Assembly: GCA_903911925.1 (NCBI GenBank)
Contig: CAIWFH010000055.1
Location: forward strand, 1-40,424
Direction of reading: 5' to 3'
From: an uncultured Acidobacteriaceae bacterium
Lineage (GTDB): Bacteria; Acidobacteriota; Terriglobia; Terriglobales; Acidobacteriaceae
Length of the DNA stretch: 40,424 bases
The first letter of the stretch is position 1. Each line of letters begins with the position of its first letter. Of this stretch, positions 1 to 7,879 are shown piece after piece. Position numbers and translations under genes: made by a program. The notes below the pieces were generated by a model, which was not told where the DNA came from, did no database searches, and saw only the letters and a list, made by a program, of their open reading frames with translations.

Positions 1-3000
1 CCGGTGGACTTGCGGATGCGCTGACCTTCGGCGTCATAGGCGTAGTGGACGGTTCCGCCGAGGAAGAGGGTTGCGGTCGTGACGCGGTTCTCGTCGTCGT
101 ACCAGTACTGATTGCCGAGGGCGGCGAGCATGTTTCCGGCGGGGTCGTAGGCGGTGCCGTCGATGCGGTTGTTGCCGCCGGTGTAGGACTGCGACTGGGG
201 CGAAGCGCCGGTTTGGGTCCAGCGGTTGCCGAAACGGTCGTAGGTCCAGGTCATTGCGGTTCCATTCCAGGGTCCCGAGCTTGCGGTTGCGCTGATTAGA
301 CGGTTGAAGTCGTCGTAGGTGTAGGTCCAGTTCCCGTTGATCGAATCATGCGAGGTGACCACGTTGCTGTTGCCGGAGTAGCCGCTTCCGGAGGGCGTGC
401 ATTGGTTGTTGGCGTTCGAGAGCCACAAGGAGTACAGCGGTATGCCGTTCTTGGCGATGGTGCCGCAGCCAAGCCGGTCGCGCTGGTCGTAAAGGAACGT
501 CTCGCTCACGCCGTTACCCAAAGTGTCGGATGCCAGCCCGCCCAGCGGACTGTATATCCCGCCGGTTGTGAGCGTCGCCGGATGCGTCGAGTCGATCCAC
601 GAGCTGGTGATTCCGGTGAGCTGGATAGTCCCATTATAGCCGTAGGTGAGCGTGAAGCCCGTCGTACCGGCGGTGAGGAATTGGGAAGTGTATGGGTCCC
701 CGTTCACGTCGTAGGTATTCGTGAGGGTGTAGTACCAGGCCGACGGACAGTCCTCAATGGTGCACTCGGCAAGTTTGGCCTTTCGGCCCACAGGATCGTA
801 GCTGAAGGCGCGCGCGGCGATGTAGGGGGGACCACTCCCAACGTATGCGTCAACGGCCCGGCCAACCAGGTTCTGCGCCGACGGGATGGTGAATGGCGCT
901 CCGGTCGTGGTGTCGTAATCGAAGTGAACGGGCGGGGTGGGCGTCAAGGTGTTGTAGGTGTCCGTGTAGGTAACATCGGTTACCCGGTTGAGTTGGTCAT
1001 AGGCGTAGTTGGTGGTTGCCTGCACCACGCCATTCCAAGGCTGGTTGGGGGCCGGGCGGGCGCGGGTGAGCACGTTTCCGTTCGCGTCATAGGTGTACGT
1101 GGTGGTGCCGGACTCGGGATTGTTGGCCGTCACGAGTTGAGACAGCGTGTTGTAGGTGAAGTTGCGCTGCGAGAGATTGCCCTGCGACGTAGTCTTGAGA
1201 TTGCCGAGCGCATCGAATGTGTACGAGGTGAGGAAGCCGGTCGCGGAGATATCCTGGCCGCAAGCGGCGGGCGTGGTGTCGGCTGAGCCCGTGCCTTGCT
1301 GCGTTGAGTTCGTCACCTCGCAGACGGAGATAACACGGCCAAGCGCGTCCCTTTGCGCGATGGTCGAGAGACTTCTGGTCCCGTTGCCTTCATCCGTGGT
1401 CTTTGCTGCCGCGCCGGTGTAAAGGTAGGTGATGGCCGTGCTGTCCGGGTGCGTTACCGACGAGGTGCGGCCCAAGGCTTCGTAGCCGTAGGTGGTGAGC
1501 CCGTAGGTCGGCTCGCTGGCCGAACGGTAAGGATTCGATACCGCATGCTTGCGGCCCATGGTGTCGTAGGTGGTGTCCGTGTAGACCGGAGAAATTGGGT
1601 CGGACAGCATCTCTGTCCGGGTCTCCCTTCCAAGTCCGTCCACATCCACCTTCTCGACGTTGGGAATGGTGAAGCACGACACCTCGGAAACGGTGAACCA
1701 GAATTGAGGGCCGTCCGGATAGTTGTAATCGGTCTCACCATGGACCGAGCCGTTTGATGGACAGGTATCGGGGTACACCACACTCAGCGGCCTCGCGGTC
1801 ACGTCGTAGTTGTAATTCGTGGTCTTGCCGTTTGGGTCGGTGAGGGCCGTCTTGAGGCCAAGGCCGCCCGTATCGTAGGAATACTGCGTGGACTGGCCCT
1901 TGGCATTGGTGACTGAAACCGGCAATCCGCCCCAGTAAACGCTGGAAGAATAGGCGTAGGTTGACGCGGTGTTTCCCCGAGCGTCAATGAGTTGGTCGGG
2001 TTCGCCAGAGTCGTACCAAACGGTATGTGTAGTGGGGCTCGATCCTCCGCTCAGCCAATGCGAAGTAGAGGTGACATTGCCTCGGACTCCGGAGAGAATG
2101 GTGCTGGTCAACTGCTGCGAGTTGCCAAGGCTGCTGCTCTGAAGATAGCCCGACTCATCATATGCGTAAGCGGTGTCAGCCATATGATTGCCGTTGCCGT
2201 CGTAGACATCCTCCGCAGCCACGGCATTCAATAGATTTGCGTAAAGGAAGCTGCTGTTGGCCTGGAACTCATAGGTGATGGTCTTCTCCTGAGACAACGC
2301 GCCGTGAGAGCCAGAACCGTATTCGTACACCCTCACGTCGGAGGGGCGTCCATAGGTCATGGTGCCATAGAAGGTTCCCCATGATGCCGTGAAACTGCAG
2401 CAATAGGAGGTGTCCGTCTCGGTGACCTTGCCGTTGTCGAGTGTAGTCACGACGGATGTGGGGAAAGCGACGGTCTCTGCCTTTTGGATTCCGACGCTGT
2501 GCGTATAGATGGCCGCCGACGAATAGGAAGTAGAACTGGACTTCAAGAGCGTGCCCGACCCGGAAGAGCCCGCATACCAGTTTGTGGATGTCTCCATGTA
2601 CAGCGGAGCGTCAGAGGACAAGTTGCCGAACTGGTGCACAGTGTCATTGCCGTCCGGGGCCGTAACGGTCACTGCGAGGCCATTGTTCGACCAATTATCC
2701 GAGTACTGCCATGTGCCTCCAGTGTCCGAACTACTCGACTTGACTGTTCTTGATGTGACCCCCATGGAAACCGAGGGGTCTGTCCATGCAAGCTGATATG
2801 TGTAGGAAATGGAGCCGCCTGTAGGAAACGTAATCTTGGTGAGGTCGCCGTAGTTCCAGGACTGCCCTTCCGGCGGTGCCGGATCTCCCGGATTTTGTGA
2901 GTTGTACTCGAGTGTCCATGCACCCTCGTTATTGGGCAGCACGACGCTCTGGAGCTTCATGATGTACCGGAAATTTGAGGAATTGACCGGTGACGTCAAG

Positions 3001-3680
3001 GTAAACTGATCGGTGTCGGCGTTCTCCGGAATGTTGAGCGTAATGGCCGTGTAGCAGAATTTGTAGAGAAGTGAACCACCATTGAAGCCGGGAGCTTGCC
3101 ATGTGGTTACGGCAACAATGGGAAGGGTTCCGGTGCATCCGTCAGTTGGATTTGAATTCGATGTATATGGGGTTCCAGGAAGCGGAGGGATGACCCGCCC
3201 CATGGTGTCGGTCATGGTGCCATCTGTGGCCACCGCGATCCAGTTTCCGTTTGAGTCTTCCCGCTTGATTCCGCTGGATGGGTAATAGTTGATGCCGTTG
3301 CTATCCGAGGTGTAGCAATGCGATGTGCAAGATCCCCTGAGGGGCGTGCCGTTGAAATAGCCGGAGCCGTCAAGGCTGACCTGGCCAGACTGGCCGCTAA
3401 CGCTCGTGACTGACGCTCCAGGATGCGAAGCCCCATCTGGCGTGACCCAAACCATATTGCCATAGCCAATCGTGGTTGGACCGCCGCGCAAAATCACCTC
3501 TGTGAAGTGTCCAGTAATGGTGAGGTCTTGTTCGTCCACGAGGTGCCAATTCGCGTAACTTTGCAAAGGCGGCACAGTCCACGCAAATTGGGAACAGTCT
3601 GGCGGGTCGGGGAAGTTCAGGATGCAAACAGGCTGAATTGATTGCGGCTTCCGACGCCGGCTATTGGTGTGTGTCTGCAT
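1..3680 (-). CDS. RHS/YD-repeat protein, C-terminus beyond window
   Basis: Read on the minus strand from ATG 3680, one frame stays open to base 1, giving at least 1226 residues with no stop; the C-terminus is outside the window. Residues 1 to about 480 are non-repetitive and rich in Gly, Ser, Thr and Tyr. From about residue 480 there are many YD repeats, for example TYTYDDFNRL, NYAYDQLNRV, YDANGN and YDAEGQRIRKSTG, which in RHS proteins wrap into a beta cage around a C-terminal toxin or effector. No clear signal peptide is visible. The start is supported by GAGGGG about 8 bases upstream and an in-frame TGA just before it. It lies 64 bases downstream of the VirB2-like gene on the same strand. 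What it carries at its C-terminus cannot be seen, so toxin, adhesin or wall-associated roles all remain open. Confidence 0.9.
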   Translation of the reverse strand, partial: MQTHTNSRRRKPQSIQPVCILNFPDPPDCSQFAWTVPPLQSYANWHLVDEQDLTITGHFTEVILRGGPTTIGYGNMVWVTPDGASHPGASVTSVSGQSGQVSLDGSGYFNGTPLRGSCTSHCYTSDSNGINYYPSSGIKREDSNGNWIAVATDGTMTDTMGRVIPPLPGTPYTSNSNPTDGCTGTLPIVAVTTWQAPGFNGGSLLYKFCYTAITLNIPENADTDQFTLTSPVNSSNFRYIMKLQSVVLPNNEGAWTLEYNSQNPGDPAPPEGQSWNYGDLTKITFPTGGSISYTYQLAWTDPSVSMGVTSRTVKSSSSDTGGTWQYSDNWSNNGLAVTVTAPDGNDTVHQFGNLSSDAPLYMETSTNWYAGSSGSGTLLKSSSTSYSSAAIYTHSVGIQKAETVAFPTSVVTTLDNGKVTETDTSYCCSFTASWGTFYGTMTYGRPSDVRVYEYGSGSHGALSQEKTITYEFQANSSFLYANLLNAVAAEDVYDGNGNHMADTAYAYDESGYLQSSSLGNSQQLTSTILSGVRGNVTSTSHWLSGGSSPTTHTVWYDSGEPDQLIDARGNTASTYAYSSSVYWGGLPVSVTNAKGQSTQYSYDTGGLGLKTALTDPNGKTTNYNYDVTARPLSVVYPDTCPSNGSVHGETDYNYPDGPQFWFTVSEVSCFTIPNVEKVDVDGLGRETRTEMLSDPISPVYTDTTYDTMGRKHAVSNPYRSASEPTYGLTTYGYEALGRTSSVTHPDSTAITYLYTGAAAKTTDEGNGTRSLSTIAQRDALGRVISVCEVTNSTQQGTGSADTTPAACGQDISATGFLTSYTFDALGNLKTTSQGNLSQRNFTYNTLSQLVTANNPESGTTTYTYDANGNVLTRARPAPNQPWNGVVQATTNYAYDQLNRVTDVTYTDTYNTLTPTPPVHFDYDTTTGAPFTIPSAQNLVGRAVDAYVGSGPPYIAARAFSYDPVGRKAKLAECTIEDCPSAWYYTLTNTYDVNGDPYTSQFLTAGTTGFTLTYGYNGTIQLTGITSSWIDSTHPATLTTGGIYSPLGGLASDTLGNGVSETFLYDQRDRLGCGTIAKNGIPLYSLWLSNANNQCTPSGSGYSGNSNVVTSHDSINGNWTYTYDDFNRLISATASSGPWNGTAMTWTYDRFGNRWTQTGASPQSQSYTGGNNRIDGTAYDPAGNMLAALGNQYWYDDENRVTTATLFLGGTVHYAYDAEGQRIRKST

Positions 3681-3744
3681 GGTTGCCCCTCACATTTGAA
3701 GTTGGTTGTTGGTTGCGGTTACGACCTTGAGAGCAGCGTTCGTG

Positions 3745-4086
3745 TCAGATGCCCCAAAGCCAGCTCAAAACGTTGGCAGCCATAACGGCAATTCCCGAGC
3801 CTGCGGCAACGCCCGCCAGCGTCTTCTTCGCGCCAGGTTCGCCATGCGCGAACTGGTAGCCGCCAATGACGATGGCAATCAAACTGGCCACCTTGGCGAC
3901 AGTGCCTGTAAAGAGAGATTGGAGTGATGTGAGTCCGGTATCGAAAGGCGAGTTGATAAACTGCGCCTCAGCGAGCGCCGGGAGGACAATGAGCAGGGTG
4001 ACAAGACAGAGGATTGAGCGCATCCAGCGCGGGTGTTGCCCGTGAGCAATCCCGCGCCGAATAACGGGTGTTAGCAGGACGTTCAT
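3745..4086 (-). CDS. VirB2/TrbC-like pilin-type small membrane protein
   Basis: The protein has 113 residues. Residues 23-41 form a signal-like hydrophobic stretch ending in an AEA-Q cleavage-like site. It is followed by the two-helix core typical of TrbC/VirB2 pilins: helix one at about 61-80 (GTVAKVASLIAIVIGGYQFA), the charged hinge HGEPGAKK, and helix two at about 88-110 ending in LSWLW. The ATG at 4086 was chosen over an in-frame GTG at 4092 because GGAGG sits 6 bases before it. VirB2/TrbC proteins normally form the pilus of type IV secretion systems, but no other type IV gene is visible here. Its neighbour is the RHS gene downstream on the same strand, and the two are probably co-transcribed. 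The family call is fairly firm; a secretion role is inference. Confidence 0.8.
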   Translation of the reverse strand: MNVLLTPVIRRGIAHGQHPRWMRSILCLVTLLIVLPALAEAQFINSPFDTGLTSLQSLFTGTVAKVASLIAIVIGGYQFAHGEPGAKKTLAGVAAGSGIAVMAANVLSWLWGI

Positions 4087-4097
4087 CGGCACCTCCA

Positions 4098-4115
4098 GCG
4101 GCTACGAAAAGCCGC
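4098..4115 (-). promoter_or_regulatory. 5'-UTR hairpin next to the pilin-gene ribosome binding site
   Basis: GCGGCT and AGCCGC form a perfect 6-bp stem with a six-base loop. It lies directly upstream of the GGAGG ribosome binding site of the VirB2-like gene. It could modulate translation or protect the transcript 5' end; this is inference. Confidence 0.4.
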
Positions 4116-4167
4116 GATATGCCCAACCTTAGGACAGGTTCCGTATGTCGTCCAATACTTGTTTTCT

Positions 4168-4177
4168 ATACCGGTAT
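4168..4177. repeat. 10-bp perfect palindrome ATACCGGTAT
   Basis: A perfect 10-bp palindrome between the stop of the LysR gene (4226) and the start of the pilin-type gene (4086). Its position about 80 bases upstream of the pilin start fits an operator. A palindrome of this length can also occur by chance. Confidence 0.3.
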
Positions 4178-4225
4178 TGCCCTAGAGGTTCGCCCAACGC
4201 CAGTTCCATTGCGATAACGAATGCC

Positions 4226-5194
4226 TCATCCCAACAGTCGCATCTGCTCGGCAGGCACGGACTGCGGGGCCTTGGCGGCTCGCCCATTGGTTTTCGGTTG
4301 ACCATTCTTGCGCATTTGGTCTTTTATTTCACAAACGAGCAATGGCAATTGCGAATGACGGCCCGCAGCACGGTACACGAATCCCGACTCGATCATCAAT
4401 TCGACACCCGCGATGGGCCGCATCACGAGGTCGGGATCGAGCATTCTACTTTCGCGCATGAGCGCATATCCCATGCACTGCTTCACCATCCATTGCACGT
4501 CGCTGGGTGTGGCGCCAATATGAGTCGCTTTCGTGCTTATTCCAGCACGCGAAAGCTGGGATACCATTTGTGCATGGAATTTCGGATGCAGCTTTGGATC
4601 AAACGACACCTGTAGCTTGCCAGAAAGTTGCCGAGCGGATATAGAAGCCTCTCTGGCTTGCGGGTCGTCCCTTCGTAAACAAACAAGCATGCGCTCTGTC
4701 ACCAGAGGTTGCACAACTACCCCCTGGGTTTCCACTGGGAGCGTGACAAGGCAAGCATCTAGGCTTCCTTCTACCAGCAGTTCTATAAGTTGTGCGGTGC
4801 ATTTTGCTGTCGGCCGAATTGAGCTATCCGGGAAGAGCCGCCGATAGCTGGCAAATGTGAATTCGACAAGCGCCCGATCGATGAATGGCGAAAAACCTAG
4901 ATTCAAAGGTGGAACGGTGCCAGTATCGATTGCTTGCGCGGTTTCGAATGCCTGATCACGAATCTTCGCCAATTGCTCAGCAAAGGGTACCAACGATTGT
5001 CCGGCTGGGGTCAGGCTGACACCCGATGTTTCCCGATAGAAAAGCTGAGCGGGAATACTCTCTTCAAGTTGTCGGATCGTTGTGCTTGCAGTGGGCTGTG
5101 TGATGTGGAGAAGTTCCGCCGCACGCGAGACATTCCCTTCCTGCGCAACGGTCAGGAAGCACTTCAAATGCCGGAACTCGATGATCTCGTACAT
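4226..5194 (-). CDS. LysR-family transcriptional regulator
   Basis: This is a 322-residue protein, the usual length for the family. The N-terminal winged HTH is clear at residues 1-65 (HLKCFLTVAQEGNVSRAAEL, then ITQPTASTTIRQLE, then LFYRETSGVSLTPAG), followed by a substrate-binding-like effector domain. The ATG at 5194 (MYEIIEFRHLK) was chosen because it puts the HTH at the normal distance from the N-terminus; a longer in-frame TTG start at 5245 would add an unusual leader. No strong ribosome binding site is seen. The effector is unknown. The gene is co-directional with the pilin-type and RHS genes 140 bases downstream and may regulate them or itself. The upstream gap has a 15-bp direct repeat that could be its operator. 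Confidence 0.9.
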   Translation of the reverse strand: MYEIIEFRHLKCFLTVAQEGNVSRAAELLHITQPTASTTIRQLEESIPAQLFYRETSGVSLTPAGQSLVPFAEQLAKIRDQAFETAQAIDTGTVPPLNLGFSPFIDRALVEFTFASYRRLFPDSSIRPTAKCTAQLIELLVEGSLDACLVTLPVETQGVVVQPLVTERMLVCLRRDDPQAREASISARQLSGKLQVSFDPKLHPKFHAQMVSQLSRAGISTKATHIGATPSDVQWMVKQCMGYALMRESRMLDPDLVMRPIAGVELMIESGFVYRAAGRHSQLPLLVCEIKDQMRKNGQPKTNGRAAKAPQSVPAEQMRLLG

Positions 5195-5557
5195 GTCGCA
5201 CCATGGGTGAGTATTTGACCTTCCATTGCGAACTGTACAAGGCAATCACGTCGTACAAGGCAATCACACAATCCAAGGCGACGAAAAACCCTCAATGCCG
5301 CGCTTATGGTGCAAATAGTACCATACTCAATACTCCCCCGCCATATTTATCAAAGTTTTCTTCAATCGGAATTGCATATACCGCCATAGCTGATTCTTAT
5401 TGCGCCATTTCAGAAAACGATTGGACGGCATGCTGCTTATGTCGGAATCTCAATATAGAAAGACATCACAATCGGAAGATGCAGCCTGCGATATCGGACT
5501 GCACTTCATCCGACAGCCGCATTCGCTCTATAAATGCGCCGCATGACAGGAGGCATC
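5195..5557. other. Divergent intergenic region between LysR and small HTH genes
   Basis: A 363-base AT-richer stretch between genes read in opposite directions. It holds the direct repeat at 5235-5267 and the ribosome binding site of the plus-strand HTH gene. I see no convincing gene and no convincing -35/-10 pair. Confidence 0.6.
5235..5267. repeat. 15-bp direct repeat, 18-bp period
   Basis: GTACAAGGCAATCAC occurs twice without mismatch, at 5235-5249 and 5253-5267, separated by GTC. The copies lie 40-75 bases upstream of the chosen LysR start. The 18-bp period puts them nearly on the same DNA face, as expected for a regulator operator. Confidence 0.7.
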
Positions 5558-5800
5558 ATGGACCGTGAAGTACAGAAGTTGCTCTATTCACGACGGGACG
5601 CTGCGTGTGCGTTGAGCCTCAGCGTGCGTTCCATCGATTATCTGATCTCAACCGGGCGGCTTTCTACGCGCAGGGTCGGAGGAAAGATTTTGGTTCCTGT
5701 GGGAGATGTCCGCCGTTTTGCCAGGAATGATCACCCGGAGAAACTTCGTGTTTCAGCAGACCGCACCGTTGCGCCATTTGCGAACCGGAAGCGGGCTTGA
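5558..5800 (+). CDS. Small helix-turn-helix protein, excisionase/MerR-like
   Basis: An 80-residue protein with a winged HTH of the excisionase (HTH_17) type: YSRRDAACALSLSVRSIDYLISTGRLSTRRVGGKILVPVGDVRRFA at about residues 10-55. In this fold the first helices read DNA and the GGKILVP strand pair forms the wing. The start ATG 5558 is set by a perfect AGGAGG four bases upstream; an upstream in-frame ATG at 5534 has no such site. The tail after residue 60 is basic. It precedes the tyrosine recombinase on the same strand by about 440 bases, so an excisionase or recombination directionality factor is the natural guess. A repressor role is also possible. Confidence 0.8.
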   Translation: MDREVQKLLYSRRDAACALSLSVRSIDYLISTGRLSTRRVGGKILVPVGDVRRFARNDHPEKLRVSADRTVAPFANRKRA

Positions 5801-6242
5801 TAGGGTTCGCTTGAGCCATGCACTGCTGCTATGTTTTGCTCGCATTCTTCTGCTATCGCATTCTTTGTCCGAAGTTGCTCAACAGCCAAAGCGATTGAAT
5901 GTCCAATTCAAGATGACGCCGTTAGTGCGAGGCAGAGGATGGTGTGCAAGCCAGCGACTTGAGCGAATTCCTGCGTTCCATTACTCCGTCCCTCGTTCTG
6001 TGGCCCTATTAGCTCGCTGCCGCCTATTCAATTCCACACTTCATAAAGGGACCTCGAAACTGAGTCGGAGAAAACCCTGCCCCGCAGCAGAGAGATTCTC
6101 CAAACCTGCATGGCGCATTTGCGAGCACAAAAGAGTTCCATGACCAGGCCGATTTCTTCCCGAAAATCAGATTGAACAATCGCCTAAAGCTAGAGCAACG
6201 GATTTTGTGGTACCATCGAACTGCCTGCCGGAGAGCATCTGT
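5801..6242 (+). other. Gap between HTH gene and recombinase gene
   Basis: A 442-base stretch. Open frames here overlap other genes or have unnatural composition, and I see no supported gene. The TGGTACCA palindrome at 6208-6215 and the GGAGAG ribosome binding site of the recombinase lie at its right end. It could hold an attachment site, but no copy of tRNA sequence was noticed. Confidence 0.5.
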
Positions 6243-7424
6243 ATGCCGCGAAAACCCAAAGAGGAAAAACACATAGGAGTCTATGAAAGGGATAAGGGGT
6301 CGAATGTCTGGTGGATCCGCTACACAAACGAGCAAGGCAGGCGGGTTGCTTTCAGAGTTGGGACCCACTCGGCGGCCGTCCATGTCTACCAGCAACGCAC
6401 GGCCGCGATTCGGCTGGGCGTGCTGCTTCCCGGCTCCCCGCGGCGCGGAGTCAAATTCTCCGAACTTGTGGCGGACGCGATCAAGTTTTCCGAAAAGCAC
6501 CACCGCGCATCCAAGGACTTCAAGCAGAGGGTGAACCTGGCCCTGGACGAATTCGGCGACCGAGTGGCTGAGTCCATCACCACACGCGAGTTGCAGGATT
6601 GGATAGACGAGATGGCCGAGGAGCGGGAATGGACGGGAGGAACGCAGAACCGATTCAAGTCCTCCTTGAGCACGGTGTTCCGCGAAGGTATGAGAGCCAA
6701 CAAAGTCACCGTAAACCCCGCCCGGCTGATCCGGCGTTCGAAGGAATCGCTTGGGCGGGTCAGGTTTCTTTCCTACGACGAAGAGGCCAAACTCAGAAAA
6801 GCGATTGCCGCCACCGTGCCCGGCCGAATCAAGGATGAGGGTGAAAGTGCATTTGCCCAACTCGATATCGCTTTACATACCGGGATGCGCAAGTCCGAGC
6901 AATTCTCTTCCACCTGGGAGCAGGTAGATCTCGAACGCGGATTCATCTACCTGTCAATGACAAAAAATAGCACTGACCGGTTCGTCACTCTCAACAGTGC
7001 CGCCGTGGAGGTGCTCAGGCGCCTTCAGGAGCGTCACAAGGAGATCGGGCTACCCAAAGACTCCACCTTGTTCCATTCGAAGCGTGAGGGACTGATCAGG
7101 AACCCGCGCAAGTGGTTCGCGACGGCCCTCGAACAGGCCGGGATCGAGGGCGTCACCTGGCACACTCTCCGGCACACCTTCGCTAGCCGTCTCGTGATGG
7201 CTGGGGTAGACTTAAAGACAGTGCAGGAACTCATGGGACACAAGACGATCGCGATGACCGCCAGGTATGCCCACCTCGCCCCAACTCACAAGTTGCAGGC
7301 GCTGGAGACTCTGGTTCGTCCGGGGTCAATTTCGGTACAAAGTGGCTACAAATTGGCTACCAACGCCAAAAAGGCCACGAGGACTTCAAAACTGAATAGC
7401 CTTCAATTTATTGAATCTAAATAA
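6243..7424 (+). CDS. Tyrosine recombinase/phage-type integrase
   Basis: The protein has 393 residues. The N-terminal arm-binding-like segment (VWWIRYTNEQGRR, about 20-60) and the SAM-like core-binding domain (about 70-165) are followed by the catalytic domain. The catalytic set is complete: Arg216 in HTGMRKSEQ, Lys241 in MTKNSTDRF, His307 and Arg310 in HTLRH, His333 in LMGHK, and Tyr342 in ARYAHLAP. The ATG at 6243 (MPRKPKEEKH) follows GGAGAG at a good distance and is preferred to a GTG at 6207. The gene ends 14 bases before the 5' end of tRNA-Lys and is co-directional with it. It should catalyse site-specific integration or excision of the island, with the tRNA or the adjoining dyad as a likely site. 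The element ends are not proven. Confidence 0.95.
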   Translation: MPRKPKEEKHIGVYERDKGSNVWWIRYTNEQGRRVAFRVGTHSAAVHVYQQRTAAIRLGVLLPGSPRRGVKFSELVADAIKFSEKHHRASKDFKQRVNLALDEFGDRVAESITTRELQDWIDEMAEEREWTGGTQNRFKSSLSTVFREGMRANKVTVNPARLIRRSKESLGRVRFLSYDEEAKLRKAIAATVPGRIKDEGESAFAQLDIALHTGMRKSEQFSSTWEQVDLERGFIYLSMTKNSTDRFVTLNSAAVEVLRRLQERHKEIGLPKDSTLFHSKREGLIRNPRKWFATALEQAGIEGVTWHTLRHTFASRLVMAGVDLKTVQELMGHKTIAMTARYAHLAPTHKLQALETLVRPGSISVQSGYKLATNAKKATRTSKLNSLQFIESK

Positions 7425-7438
7425 GTTGAAATAGATGT

Positions 7439-7514
7439 GAGCTCGTAGCTCAGTTGGTAGAGCAACGCCCTTTTAAGGCGTGGGTCCTGGGTTCGAGCCC
7501 CAGCGAGCTCACCA
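7439..7514 (+). tRNA. tRNA-Lys (anticodon TTT)
   Basis: A 76-base cloverleaf that folds without mismatch. The acceptor stem GAGCTCG/CGAGCTC is followed by a D arm with GCTC/GAGC, an anticodon stem ACGCC/GGCGT with loop CTTTTAA (anticodon TTT), a five-base variable loop, and a T arm CTGGG/CCCAG with loop TTCGAGC. The CCA tail is encoded (7512-7514). The gene is intact although a recombinase gene ends 14 bases upstream. Confidence 0.97.
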
Positions 7515-7547
7515 CTCAAAACAAATGACGTATTTGTCATTGAGTGG
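7512..7547. repeat. Nested dyad starting in the tRNA CCA tail
   Basis: The outer arms CCACTCAA (7512-7519) and TTGAGTGG (7540-7547) are perfect complements. The inner arms ACAAAT (7521-7526) and ATTTGT (7532-7537) are also perfect, around a GACGT loop. Only one and two unpaired bases separate inner and outer arms, so 14 pairs form. No T-run follows, so it is a poor rho-independent terminator. It may be a processing hairpin, a recombinase site or a tRNA transcript end. Confidence 0.75.
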
Positions 7548-7879
7548 ACATCTGTAAGGGCTTCAGTGAAATGGCCTACGGTCGCAACGATGCGGAGCGG
7601 CCGGGGAGACAACCGAACCATTTCTGTTGATTCCAAATAGCTTAGTTAGCATCTGTCACTCGATTCTCTGTCTGATATCGAACCGAAGCTCTCCGCAAGG
7701 AAGTTCTTTGGCCCGTCCTTTCCACAAGATAGAGGGCAATTCAATTGGCCCCAATGGTCAGCCCGTCTGAGATTTTAGCGCTTATGTAGTCGCCGGCTTC
7801 CACTTCGCGCATTACGTCTTCATGCGCAGACTCCATCCAGCCGGCCGCCTTCGCGATCACGAGGATGCTGGCCTCCTGT
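7515..7879. other. Gap between tRNA-Lys and the EPS-locus GT2
   Basis: The left part holds the dyad at 7512-7547. Bases 7548-7740 show nothing I can support. The right part (7741-7860) reads on the minus strand as a possible small open frame, listed separately. Confidence 0.5.
7741..7860 (-). CDS. Possible 39-residue small protein or gene remnant
   Basis: The minus-strand frame starts at GTG 7860 and ends at TGA 7741. It encodes a 39-residue acidic peptide containing IAKAAGWMESAHEDVM and EAGDYISAKISDGL, whose composition looks protein-like rather than random. AGGAGG lies 11 bases before the GTG, just after the stop of the upstream GT2 gene, so it could be the last cistron of that operon. It may instead be the tail of a decayed larger gene. 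I recognise no family. Confidence 0.3.
   Translation of the reverse strand: MIAKAAGWMESAHEDVMREVEAGDYISAKISDGLTIGAN

Noticed and set aside
348..1286. Long plus-strand open frame of 312 codons
   Set aside because: It lies antisense to the RHS gene, whose YD-repeat translation is unmistakable; the plus-strand product is low-complexity Val/Gly/Arg.
5706..6143. Plus-strand open frame of 145 codons after the small HTH gene
   Set aside because: It overlaps the HTH gene in another frame, has no ribosome binding site, and its composition is not protein-like.
6024..6860. Minus-strand open frame of 278 codons
   Set aside because: Mostly antisense to the tyrosine recombinase, which has all catalytic residues; the antisense product has no recognisable motif.
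7512..7547. Dyad after tRNA-Lys as a rho-independent terminator
   Set aside because: The stem is strong but no T-run follows on either strand; kept only as a structural repeat.
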